Assembly (NCBI RefSeq): GCF_002101885.1
Contig: NZ_LQPS01000030.1
Span: 1 to 39,609 of the forward strand
From: Mycolicibacter senuensis
Lineage (GTDB): Bacteria > Actinomycetota > Actinomycetes > Mycobacteriales > Mycobacteriaceae
Direction of reading: 5' to 3'
DNA: 39,609 nt
Within the stretch, counting starts at the first letter, position 1, and each line of letters starts with the position of its first letter. Shown here piece by piece: positions 1-11,300 of the stretch. A program made the translations under genes and the position numbers. The notes beneath the pieces are model-generated. The model worked only from the letters and a program-made list of their open reading frames with translations, was not told the origin of the DNA and searched no databases.

Positions 1-168
1 GGGCTGATGATGCCGACCCGCACGCGCACCAGAGCACAGGATCGGGCCTACCGGATCTGGCTGGAACGCAACCACAATCAGGCCCGCATCGCCACCCAAG
101 CCGCCCAAGCCGCCGAAGCCGCGAAACGACGCGCGCTCGCAGCCTGCAACGACCCACCGCCCTTCTAG
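1..168 (+). CDS. C-terminal end of a 13E12-repeat family DUF222/HNH endonuclease-like protein (5' part outside window)
   Basis: The reading frame is open from base 1 and stops at TAG 166-168, giving 55 residues. The arginine-rich stretch TRTRTRAQDRAYRIWLERN followed by an Ala-rich helix and the terminal PPPF matches how mycobacterial 13E12-repeat proteins (DUF222 plus HNH nuclease domain) normally end. The catalytic HNH part would lie upstream of the window, so activity cannot be judged. The last 4 bases overlap the stop of the convergent transporter gene. These proteins are multicopy and often associated with repeats or prophage-like DNA in mycobacteria (family knowledge). The assignment rests on the tail only. 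Confidence 0.7.
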   Translation, partial: GLMMPTRTRTRAQDRAYRIWLERNHNQARIATQAAQAAEAAKRRALAACNDPPPF

Positions 169-1289
169 CGCACCGCTGCGGTGCTGTCAGCCACGAGCAG
201 AGTTCGGAACAGGTGATGCAGCATCACGACGAACGTGATCGCCCAAGCGGCCAGCGCGATCCAACTCTGCACCGAGCCGATGTAGTAGACGATCGGCAGA
301 TGGTCGGCCTGCCCCAGATAGTGGCTGCCCACCCCGTACATGCTCAGCGGGAAGATCACGCTCCACCACGTGGCCTCGTAGCGCAGTGAAATACCGTGCA
401 CCACATGCCGCCACACCCCGGCGGCGATCAACGGCGGGATCAGCCAGGTGCCGAAAGCCCAGAACATCACCGACGTTCCGGCGATGAGCCCGCGGGTGGC
501 GGTGACCATCGGCGCCTCGGCCATCTCGACGATCCGTGCGCCCGCCAGCACGGTGATCGCGGCCGCGCCCATCGCCACCCAGTACTGCGGGATGAGATCG
601 CGGGGCCGCAGCGGATAGAGCAGCAGGCGCAGGGCGACGAAGATTCCGGCGGCGCCGTAGAGGAACACTCCGATCGACCAGGAGACCACCGCCAGCAGCG
701 CCAGGCTCTGGCGCCACGGCTCATCGATCTCCACCTCGAGGACCGCGGCCAGCACCGCGACGGACTGGCTGGCCACCACCCAGATGAACCAGGTGCCGTT
801 GGCGCGCCGCACCACCGGCCGCTCCGAGGTGCCTAGCACGGCGGTCCACGGAATCAGATAGCCGAGCACCAGCCAGGCCAGCGTGCTGACCAGCAGCAGG
901 CCGACCGCGACGTGGACATGCTCGTCGATGACGAGTCGGGCCCCCAGCACGTTGGTCGCCGACACGAAGGTGAACAACCCGAACGCACGACCGGAGTCGG
1001 ACAGGTCGGCCCGGAATTCGTGCCGAAAGGCGATGAGCCGCGCCGCCGACACCGTCACCAGGACCAGATAGGACGCCACCGTCACCCACAGCAGCGGGAC
1101 CGACAACCAGTAGGCGTCCTGGTGGTACATCGCCATCGACACCATGCCACTGGCCATCACCAGTGCGAAGTAGCCAGGGTTGAGGGTTCGCACCGCTTCC
1201 CGGGCGCCGATCACCGGCCCTGTCGTCGTTGCGCCCACCCGGTTCGAGCCCCTTTCATCGCGTTTCAAGAGCGTGTCTGGGTATACCAC
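165..1289 (-). CDS. TehA/SLAC1-like (TDT family) integral membrane transporter
   Basis: A 374-residue, very hydrophobic protein with about ten predicted membrane segments. The start of the membrane domain (LNPGYFALVMASGMVSMA) is characteristic of the tellurite-resistance/dicarboxylate transporter (TDT) family, which includes TehA, Mae1 and plant SLAC1 anion channels. The length fits the family. It would act in the cytoplasmic membrane as an anion or organic-acid channel or exporter; the substrate cannot be read from sequence. The start is the GTG at 1289. No convincing Shine-Dalgarno is visible, and since the conserved domain begins near residue 35 a start a few codons downstream is possible. 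It is convergent with, and overlaps by 4 bp, the 13E12-type gene. Confidence 0.8.
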   Translation of the reverse strand: MVYPDTLLKRDERGSNRVGATTTGPVIGAREAVRTLNPGYFALVMASGMVSMAMYHQDAYWLSVPLLWVTVASYLVLVTVSAARLIAFRHEFRADLSDSGRAFGLFTFVSATNVLGARLVIDEHVHVAVGLLLVSTLAWLVLGYLIPWTAVLGTSERPVVRRANGTWFIWVVASQSVAVLAAVLEVEIDEPWRQSLALLAVVSWSIGVFLYGAAGIFVALRLLLYPLRPRDLIPQYWVAMGAAAITVLAGARIVEMAEAPMVTATRGLIAGTSVMFWAFGTWLIPPLIAAGVWRHVVHGISLRYEATWWSVIFPLSMYGVGSHYLGQADHLPIVYYIGSVQSWIALAAWAITFVVMLHHLFRTLLVADSTAAVR

Positions 1290-1390
1290 CGGGTCACGTT
1301 CCGAGATGGTGGGTTAGGGACAATCGACACCGATCTCTACGCTGCCGCCAACCCGACCGGAAGTAGATCGCGCGGCGATGTTCCCCGGGT

Positions 1391-4192
<2,802 letters not shown>

Positions 4193-4275
4193 GGTGGGCC
4201 CCTCTCGCTGGGCGAATCGGGATACCATCGACCTTAGTCCGCATCAGCGGCGCGGCCAGCAGGAAATCGGCTCTG

Positions 4276-4935
4276 CTAGTTGTGGACGGCGAAATGGGTG
4301 ATCGCGCCGGAACATTCGAGCTCGTCGACCGTGAGGCCGGCTTCGGTGAACCACCGGCGGGCGTCGTCCAGCGTGCCGCCGGGCCCGAAGGTGCCGCTGG
4401 CCCGCATCAGCACCATGTAGGCGTCGGCGCGGCGCACCTGTCCGCGGGTGGCGAAATCGCCGACCAGCCGGCCGCCCGGCTTGAGGCAACGGGCGATCTC
4501 GCGGATGGCGGCGGCCGGGTCGGGCAGACAGTGCAGCCCGTTGAAGCTCACGCACAGGTCGAACTCGTCGTCGGCGAACGGGATCGCTTCGATGCTCGCC
4601 TCGACGAACTCGACGGTGTCACGCTGCTCGGGGCGCAGCCGCCGGCGGGCGTGGTCGAGCATGCCCGCCGAGATGTCCATCGCCACGTAGCGCACGCGCC
4701 TACCGGGAACCAGGCGGGCGACGGTGATGCCGCCACCGCAGGGCACATCGAGGACGGCCGAGCCGTCAGGCAGCTCCGCGACGACGTCCATGGCCTGGTA
4801 GATGCGGTCGACGTCGGTGCCGAAGAGCACCCGGCCGAAGACTCGGGCCGCCGCGGGGCGCTCGATCGCGCTGGCATAGGCCGCGCCCACGGTCCGGGCG
4901 AAGAGCCTGTTCTGCCAGAGCCGGCTGACGTTCAT
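4276..4935 (-). CDS. Class I SAM-dependent methyltransferase
   Basis: A 219-residue protein with a complete Methyltransf_11-type Rossmann fold: SAM-binding motif I VLDVPCGGGITVARL, the acidic post-I position YVAMDISAGMLDHARRR, motif FDLCVSFNGLHCLPD and motif LKPGGRLVGDF. The substrate is unknown; small-molecule or lipid methylation is typical of this family. The start is ATG 4935, which shares its A with the TGA stop of the upstream DUF732 gene (TGATG), so translation is probably coupled. An in-frame start further upstream at 5133 would run through the DUF732 coding region and is rejected. A link between a secreted DUF732 protein and a cytosolic methyltransferase is not explained by known pathways. 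Confidence 0.9.
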   Translation of the reverse strand: MNVSRLWQNRLFARTVGAAYASAIERPAAARVFGRVLFGTDVDRIYQAMDVVAELPDGSAVLDVPCGGGITVARLVPGRRVRYVAMDISAGMLDHARRRLRPEQRDTVEFVEASIEAIPFADDEFDLCVSFNGLHCLPDPAAAIREIARCLKPGGRLVGDFATRGQVRRADAYMVLMRASGTFGPGGTLDDARRWFTEAGLTVDELECSGAITHFAVHN

Positions 4936-5270
4936 CAGCCGTGCCGCGCGGCGGCCTGCTCCAGCACCGGGAGCTTGTCCGGGCAGTAGGTGTGGATGGC
5001 GGCGCCCAGGAACTGCCAGACCTGCGGCTGGGTGGTGCCCTTCTGCAGGTTCGGGGTGATGAATCGGACCGACTTGGCGGCGTCGCCGTCCACGCCCTTG
5101 TCGAGGCGCTCGCAGACGATCTTGCCCAGCCACGCGTTGTAGTCCCGGGGGCCGTAGATGCCGTAGGTGTGCAGTTCCTTGGCGAAATCAATGTCCGGGT
5201 CGGCCTGCGCCGGTGCCGCGAGCGCCACCGCCAAGCCCAGGACCGCCGCGGCGAGGATCGTCGACTTCAT
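4935..5270 (-). CDS. Secreted DUF732 domain protein
   Basis: A 111-residue small secreted protein. Residues 1-23 form a Sec signal peptide (MKSTILAAAVLGLAVALAAPAQA, cleavage before DPDIDF). The mature part holds the two cysteines and the Asp/Phe-rich pattern (DIDFAKELHTYGIYGP, GKIVCERLDKG, AAIHTYCPDKLP) of the mycobacterial DUF732 family, whose function is unknown. The start is ATG 5270. TACACT lies 7 nt upstream, so the transcript probably begins at or next to the ATG (leaderless). It is the first gene of a two-gene operon with the methyltransferase, with which it shares the TGATG stop-start. Confidence 0.88.
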   Translation of the reverse strand: MKSTILAAAVLGLAVALAAPAQADPDIDFAKELHTYGIYGPRDYNAWLGKIVCERLDKGVDGDAAKSVRFITPNLQKGTTQPQVWQFLGAAIHTYCPDKLPVLEQAAARHG

Positions 5271-5277
5271 GAGTTGC

Positions 5278-5283
5278 AGTGTA
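5278..5283 (-). promoter_or_regulatory. -10 box of a leaderless promoter for the DUF732 gene
   Basis: On the minus strand TACACT lies 7 nt before ATG 5270. This TANNNT spacing is the usual geometry of mycobacterial leaderless transcripts. The start of transcription is inferred, not shown. Confidence 0.55.
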
Positions 5284-5470
5284 GACCCAGCTGGTTAGGT
5301 GGGCTTCCTTTGCGGTCGCCGGTGCGCTCGGCCACCCCCCGCCCACCTGGGTGAATGGCGAAAGCGGGGGAGCGGGAAACGCCATTCCGGTGTGACGAGT
5401 AAGACATAAGGAATTTATGAGGTTTATAAAATTGTGACTATTAGCCGAGTTTCTCGTATTGTGTCCTTCC

Positions 5471-6106
5471 GTGGGCCGACACGAGTTAGCCAGCAAGCGC
5501 CAACGGTCATCGGTTTTGATGGCCGCGCTCATCGCACCAGCAGCAGTGTTCTTTGCTGTGGGAGGCAGCGCCAATCCTACGGTCGCGAAAGAAGCCGTTC
5601 CGGTGGTTGCTGTGGACGATTCACCGGGCGGATTGCAGTTGGTTGCGGCTCCCGCCGATTACCTGCGGCAGGGCAGTCCGGAGGGCGTTGCCGCGGCGTC
5701 TCGAATGCGGATGGTGTCGCGCTTTCTGCCGACCGGGGTCGCCTCCGAACGGGGCCTTCAGGTCAAGACGATCCTGGCTGCCCGCAGTATCAGCGACGCC
5801 TTTCCGCAGATCCATCAGATCGGTGGTGTGCGCGCCGACGCCTTGCGCTGGCACCCCAACGGACTGGCGCTCGATGTCATGATCCCCAACCCCGGCAGCG
5901 CCGACGGCATCGCGCTGGGCGACGCGATCGTGGCCTACGTGATGGAGAATGCCGACCGGTTCGGCCTGCAGGACGCCATCTGGCGCGGGATGTACTACAC
6001 GCCCGGCGGCGGGGCGCAGCGCGGCGGCTACGGCCACTACGACCATGTCCACGTCACCACCACCGGTGGCGGATATCCCAGCGGCAGCGAGGTCTACCTG
6101 CGCTGA
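5471..6106 (+). CDS. Secreted ARB_07466/M15-peptidase-like protein
   Basis: A 211-residue exported protein. After a basic N-terminus a hydrophobic segment (VLMAALIAPAAVFFAVGG) acts as a signal peptide or anchor. The C-terminal half carries WHPNGLALDVMIPNPGS and GHYDHVHVTTTGG. These resemble the zinc-ligand motifs of M15-type D,D-peptidases (HxxGxAxD and the terminal HxH), as in the ARB_07466-like C-terminal domain of actinobacterial cell-wall proteins. Peptidoglycan hydrolysis is a reasonable inference but is not proven. The GTG at 5471 is chosen: it gives the MGRHELASK type of start common in actinobacterial exported proteins, and TATTGT lies 8 nt upstream. A TTG at 5459 is the alternative. 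The 3' end overlaps the convergent SDR gene by 13 bp. Confidence 0.75.
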   Translation: MGRHELASKRQRSSVLMAALIAPAAVFFAVGGSANPTVAKEAVPVVAVDDSPGGLQLVAAPADYLRQGSPEGVAAASRMRMVSRFLPTGVASERGLQVKTILAARSISDAFPQIHQIGGVRADALRWHPNGLALDVMIPNPGSADGIALGDAIVAYVMENADRFGLQDAIWRGMYYTPGGGAQRGGYGHYDHVHVTTTGGGYPSGSEVYLR

Positions 6107-6936
6107 GGCTGCCTGTCGACGAAGAAGTCCATCAGCGGCTCGGGCCCGCCGCCGTAGACCGAGAAGTCCGTCACGCCGTTCTCGGCCAGCACGTCGGCAT
6201 CGATGTAGCACTGTCCGCTGGCTGCTGCGGCCGGGCGGCGCAGGATCGCCACGGCGGCGTCCGCCATGATCTGCGGGCTGCGTGCCTTCTCCAGCAGCTC
6301 GCCGCCGTCGGGGGAGTTGGCCACCGCGGAGGTGGCGATGTAGGTCTCCGGCCACAGGCAGTTGGCCGCGATGCCGGCGTCGGCGTATTCAGCGGCCCAG
6401 CCCAGGGTCAACAACGTCATGCCGTACTTGGACAGCGTGTAGGAGGGGTGCACGCCCAGCCAGTACGGGTTCATGTTGATCGGGGGAGCGATCGTCAACA
6501 CGTGCGGTGCAGCAGAGCGCTGCAGGTACGGCAGGCAGGCCTTGGTCAGTAGGAACGTCCCGCGGACGTTGATGTCCTGCATCAGGTCGAACTTCTTGGC
6601 GGACAGCTTGTCCGTCGGTTCGGTGGCGATCGAGCTGGCGTTGTTCACGCAGATGTCGATGCCGCCGAACCGGTCCACTGCGGCATCGACGGCGCGCTGC
6701 ACGTCGTCTTCGCTACGCACGTCTCCGACGACGGCCAGGGCTTTGCCGCCGGCCGCTTCGATCTCGGCCGCGGCAGTGTGCACCGTGCCGGGCAGTCGCG
6801 GGTGCGGTTCGGCGGTCTTGGCCAGCAGCACCACGTTGGCGCCCAACCGAGCGGCGCCCAGGCCGATCGCCAATCCGATACCACGGCTGCCGCCGGACAC
6901 CACCATGGTGCGGCCGGAGAATTCGCTGCCTGCCAC
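6094..6936 (-). CDS. SDR family NAD(P)-dependent oxidoreductase (HSDL2-like)
   Basis: A 280-residue short-chain dehydrogenase. The cofactor motif VVSGGSRGIGLAIG, the NNAS motif (CVNNASSIA) and the catalytic YTLSKYG pair (Tyr and Lys in YxxxK) are all present. The long insertion after strand 2 (KTAEPHPRLPGTVHTAAAEIEAAGGKALAVVGDVR) and the APPINMNPYWL segment resemble the hydroxysteroid dehydrogenase-like 2 subgroup, for which a fatty-acid or steroid substrate is plausible. The start is GTG 6936, with GAGGAGT about 6 nt upstream. It is convergent with the M15-like gene, overlapping by 13 bp. Confidence 0.9.
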   Translation of the reverse strand: MAGSEFSGRTMVVSGGSRGIGLAIGLGAARLGANVVLLAKTAEPHPRLPGTVHTAAAEIEAAGGKALAVVGDVRSEDDVQRAVDAAVDRFGGIDICVNNASSIATEPTDKLSAKKFDLMQDINVRGTFLLTKACLPYLQRSAAPHVLTIAPPINMNPYWLGVHPSYTLSKYGMTLLTLGWAAEYADAGIAANCLWPETYIATSAVANSPDGGELLEKARSPQIMADAAVAILRRPAAAASGQCYIDADVLAENGVTDFSVYGGGPEPLMDFFVDRQPQRR

Positions 6937-7108
6937 CCGCTGACTCCTCGCTTGTCGATGCGTTGCCGTCGGGCTTATTCGAGCGGATTCGCCCGCCCCG
7001 CGCCCGACCGCAAGAGTGACAGTTTGGTGCCGAATTGTAAAGTTCGTCAGCTGTCTGCCGGAGCCTTGAGCGCGGCGACCGACACCTGGTTGCGCGTCGG
7101 GCCGGTGC

Positions 7109-8185
7109 TCACCAGATCAGTCCTTTGACCATGGCGACCTGGGGGATGTCCTCGACGGCGATCAGTCCGGCCGGAGCATCACAGACCCAGTCGATCACGT
7201 TGACGATGCGCGCCGCCGTGGAGATACAGCCGGCGTCGGTCGGGTCGTAGGCGGGGTGCGAGAGCGCGGTGTTGATCTCCACCCGCGGCTCACCTTCGAC
7301 GACGACCCGGTGTACTCCGATTTGGCCGTCCGGTGGGTACTCCCAGTCGGGCGCCGACGCCGGAGTGAGGCGGGTGATGTGTTCCATGGTGATGACCGGT
7401 GCACCGTTGATCACTCCCTCGACGGCGAACCGGGCGGCGGCCAGCTGCCCGGGCTCCACCGTGGTCATGGCGCATTCGATGCGATCGGTGGCGTACCAGG
7501 CATCGGCACGTTGCCGCACCTCGTCCAGCTCGATTCCCAGATGTCGGGCCAGATTTCGCACCGGGCCACCCCACATGGAGGTGATCACGCCGGGCAAGAA
7601 CAGTGCCGGCGTCACGTCGCTGTCGCGGGGAAGTCCGAAACCCATGGTCTTTCCGGTGAATTCGAAATCGTCGTAGTTGCCGTAGTCGAAGACCTCTTGC
7701 ACGGTCACGGATGTGATGCGAGTGGCCAAGCTCATGGCCGCCAGCGCCTCGGTGTCGCCGGAATACCCCGGATCCACTCCGTTGACGTAGAGGGAGGAGT
7801 TGCCGGCCTTGCAGGCCTGCGCCAGCGGTTCGCGCAGCCAGTCGTCGGCCTGGCGCGGCGTGACCATCCAGACCAGCGACGAGGCGACGACGTTGACGCC
7901 GGCGGACAAGAACGTCGTCAGCTGTTCGATCGCTTCGAGCGGACGCGTCTCGGCCTGCGCCGTATACACCACGCAGTCGGCGCCGAGCGCCAGCAGCGCA
8001 TCGATGTCGTCGGTGGCGAGCACTCCGGTGGGTTCACGGCGGCCGCAGAGTTCGGCGGCATCGCGACCGATCTTGTCCGGACTCGAGGCGTGCACGCCCA
8101 CCAACTGCAGATCCGGCCGGCCGATGATCGCCCACAACGAATGACGGCCGACGTTACCGGTGGAGAACTGAACTACTCTGCGCAT
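7109..8185 (-). CDS. NAD(P)H-dependent amine dehydrogenase/dihydrodipicolinate reductase-like oxidoreductase
   Basis: A 358-residue Rossmann-fold protein. The N-terminus RVVQFSTGNVGRHSLWAI is a dinucleotide-binding loop of the type seen in mycobacterial proteins annotated as NAD(P)H-dependent amine dehydrogenases or DapB-like reductases. Other family features are ADCVVYTAQAETRP, GVNVVASSLVWM and GVDPGYSGDTEALA. The substrate is unknown. ATG 8185 is chosen over ATG 8218 for two reasons: the conserved fold begins right there, and a promoter (TTGACT, 18 bp, TACCGT) upstream would start transcription near 8213, inside the longer version. It is divergent from hrpA. Confidence 0.82.
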   Translation of the reverse strand: MRRVVQFSTGNVGRHSLWAIIGRPDLQLVGVHASSPDKIGRDAAELCGRREPTGVLATDDIDALLALGADCVVYTAQAETRPLEAIEQLTTFLSAGVNVVASSLVWMVTPRQADDWLREPLAQACKAGNSSLYVNGVDPGYSGDTEALAAMSLATRITSVTVQEVFDYGNYDDFEFTGKTMGFGLPRDSDVTPALFLPGVITSMWGGPVRNLARHLGIELDEVRQRADAWYATDRIECAMTTVEPGQLAAARFAVEGVINGAPVITMEHITRLTPASAPDWEYPPDGQIGVHRVVVEGEPRVEINTALSHPAYDPTDAGCISTAARIVNVIDWVCDAPAGLIAVEDIPQVAMVKGLIW

Positions 8186-8220
8186 CCTCAGTCCGTTCAA
8201 TTCGGGGGCCCGGATCATGG

Positions 8221-8250
8221 ACGGTAACCATTTTGACTGACTTGAGTCAA
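8221..8250 (-). promoter_or_regulatory. Sigma-70/SigA-type promoter for the reductase gene
   Basis: The minus strand shows a TTGACT -35 box (8250-8245), an 18-bp spacer and a TACCGT -10 box (8226-8221). The predicted transcript starts near 8213, which supports ATG 8185 as the start codon. The -35 lies within the palindrome TTGACTgacttgAGTCAA (8233-8250), a possible operator. Confidence 0.5.
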
Positions 8251-8336
8251 CAAATGCGCGGCCGGCCCGACTTTGTCGCCGGATCGGTACTGACCGGTAC
8301 CGACGGTTGGCAGGTGGTCGGCGGTCTCACGACCTC

Positions 8337-8342
8337 TATCCT
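8337..8342 (+). promoter_or_regulatory. -10 box of a leaderless promoter for hrpA
   Basis: TATCCT stands exactly 7 nt before GTG 8350, the geometry of a leaderless mycobacterial transcript. It supports GTG 8350 over the TTG at 8233. Confidence 0.5.
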
Positions 8343-8349
8343 CGGCGGA

Positions 8350-11300
8350 GTGCCCGAGCCCTCCATAGCAGCCTTGCGCAGCCGGCTCGACGGCCTGACC
8401 ATTCGCGACGCCGCGCATTTCGGCAGGCGCCTCAAGCAATTGCGTGATGGCCGGCCGCAGCAGCTGCGGCAGCTGGGCGAGCAGCTCGCCGCCGCCGAGG
8501 CAGTCGTCGCCGCACGGCGCGCCGCCGTACCGGCGATCAGCTATCCCGACCTGCCGGTCAGCGACCGGCGTGATGAGATCGCCGAGGCGATCCGGGCGCA
8601 CCAAGTGGTGGTGGTGGCCGGGGCAACCGGGTCGGGCAAGACGACGCAGCTCCCCAAGATCTGCCTCGAGATCGGCCGGGGCATCCGCGGCATGATCGGT
8701 CACACGCAGCCGCGCCGGCTCGCCGCACGCACGGTCGGGCAGCGTATCGCCGACGAACTGTCGGTGCCGCTCGGCGACGCCGTCGGTTACAGCGTGCGTT
8801 TCACCGACCGGGTCAGTGACCGCACCCTGGTCAAGCTGATGACCGACGGCATCCTGCTCGCCGAGATCCAGCGGGACCGGCGGTTGCTGCGCTATGACAC
8901 GGTGATTCTCGACGAGGCCCACGAACGCAGCCTCAACATCGACTTCCTGCTCGGCTACCTGCGTCAGCTGCTGCCCCGGCGGCCCGATCTGAAGCTGATC
9001 ATCACCTCGGCGACTATCGAGCCGCAGCGCTTCGCGGCGCACTTCGGGGGCGGCGCGCCCATCATCGAGGTGTCCGGCCGGACCTATCCGGTGGAGATCC
9101 GTTACCGCCCACTGGAAGTCGCGGTCACGACGAGTGCGGCCGACGATCCCGACGATCCCGATCAGGAGATCGTGCGCAGCGAGATGCGTGACGAGATCGA
9201 GGCGATCGTCGACGCGATCGGGGAACTGACGGCCGAGCCGCCCGGCGACATCCTGGTCTTTTTGTCCGGTGAGCGTGAAATCCGCGATACCGCCGAAGCA
9301 TTGAAAGGGCTGCGTCCGGGTGGCCACCCCCTTGAGGTGTTGCCGCTGTATGCCCGGCTGCCGACCGCCGAACAACAGAAGGTGTTTAACCGGCGGGCCG
9401 CATCGAACATCACCCGGCGCGTGGTTCTGGCGACCAATGTGGCCGAGACGTCGCTGACCGTGCCCGGCATCCGCTATGTCATCGACCCCGGCAACGCCCG
9501 CATCTCGCGCTACAGCAGGCGGCTGAAGGTGCAGCGACTGCCGATCGAACCGATCTCGCAGGCGTCGGCTGCCCAGCGGTCCGGCCGCTGTGGGCGCACC
9601 GCCCCGGGGGTGTGTATCCGGCTGTACTCGCAAGCCGACTTCGAGGCCCGGCCCGCTTACACCGACCCCGAGGTGCTGCGCACCAATCTCGCCGCGGTGC
9701 TGCTGCAGATGGCGGCGCTGCGGCTCGGCGAGGTGGCGGACTTCCCGTTCCTGGATCCGCCGGATGCGCGCAGCGTCCGCGACGGGGTGGCGCTGCTGGT
9801 CGAACTCGGCGCGTTCGACATGCACGGGCAGATCACCGATCTGGGTCGCCGGCTCGCCCGGCTGCCGGTCGACCCGCGGCTGGGCCGGATGATCCTGGCC
9901 GCCGGCGCCGAGGGCTGCGTGCGCGAACTGCTGGTGGTGGCGGCGGCGCTGACGATTCCCGACCCGCGCGAGCGGCCCACCGACCGGCAGGAGGCCGCCC
10001 GCGCCAAGCACGCCCGCTTCGCCGATGACGAGTCGGACTTCATCTCCTACCTCAACCTGTGGCGGTATCTTGCCGGGCAGCGAAAGGCGCTGAGCGGCAG
10101 TGCGTTCCGGAGGATGTGCCGGAACGAGTTCCTGCATTATCTGCGAATCCGCGAGTGGCAGGATCTGGTGGGGCAGCTGCGCAGCGTCGCGCGGGATCTG
10201 GGCCTGGATGACTCCGGGGTCGATGTCGACGAGCCGGCCGGCCGGGCCCGGGTGCACGCGGCGCTGCTGGCCGGGTTGCTGTCGCACGTGGGGATGCGTC
10301 GGGTGGACGGGCGCGACTATCTGGGGGCGCGCAACTCCCGGTTCGTGTTGGCGCCCGGATCGGTGCTGGCCAAACGACCGCCGCGGTGGGTGGTGGTGGC
10401 CGAGCTGGTCGAGACCAGCCGGCTCTACGGGCGAACCGCGGCGCGCATCCAGCCCGACGTCATCGAGCGGGTGGCGGGGGAGTTGGTGCAGCGCAGCTAC
10501 AGCGAACCGCACTGGGATGCGCAGCGCGGTGAGGTGCTGGCCTACGAACGGGTGACGCTGTATGGCCTGCCGTTGGTGGCGCGGCGCCGGGTCGGCTATG
10601 CCCGGGTCGAGCCGGCGCTGGCCCGCGAGCTGTTCATCCGGCACGCGCTGGTGGAGTACGACTGGCAGAGCCGCCACGGTTTCCTGGCCGACAACGCGCG
10701 GTTGCGGGCTGAGCTCGACGAGTTGCAGGACCGGGCCCGCCGCCGCGATCTGATCGTCGACGACGACGAGATCTACACGTTCTATGACGCCCGGATACCG
10801 GCCGATGTCGTCTCCGCCCGGCATTTCGACGGCTGGTGGCGCAAGGAACGGCATCAGACCCCGGACCTGTTGACGCTGAGCCGCGACGATCTGCTGCGTG
10901 CCGATGGCGAGGTTGTCGCCGGCCGGCCCGACAGCTGGCAGACCGCTGACGCCAGCCTGCCGCTGAGCTACCGGTTCGAGCCCGATGCCGCCGACGACGG
11001 TGTCACGGTGCATGTTCCGATCGATGTGCTGGCCCGGCTCGGCGGTGACGCCTTCACCTGGCAGGTGCCGGCGCTGCGCGAGGAGTTGGTGACGGCGCTG
11101 ATCCGTTCGTTGCCGAAGGAGCTGCGGCGGAACTTCGTACCCGCCCCCGACACCGCCCGCGCGGTGCTGCCCGCGCTCGACCCCGAGGGCGGCTCGCTGC
11201 TGGTCGCGCTGCAACGCGAGTTGCGACGGCGAACCGGTGTCCTGGTGCCCGTCGAGGCGTTCGATCTGACCAGGCTGCCCGCCCATCTGCGGGTGACGTT

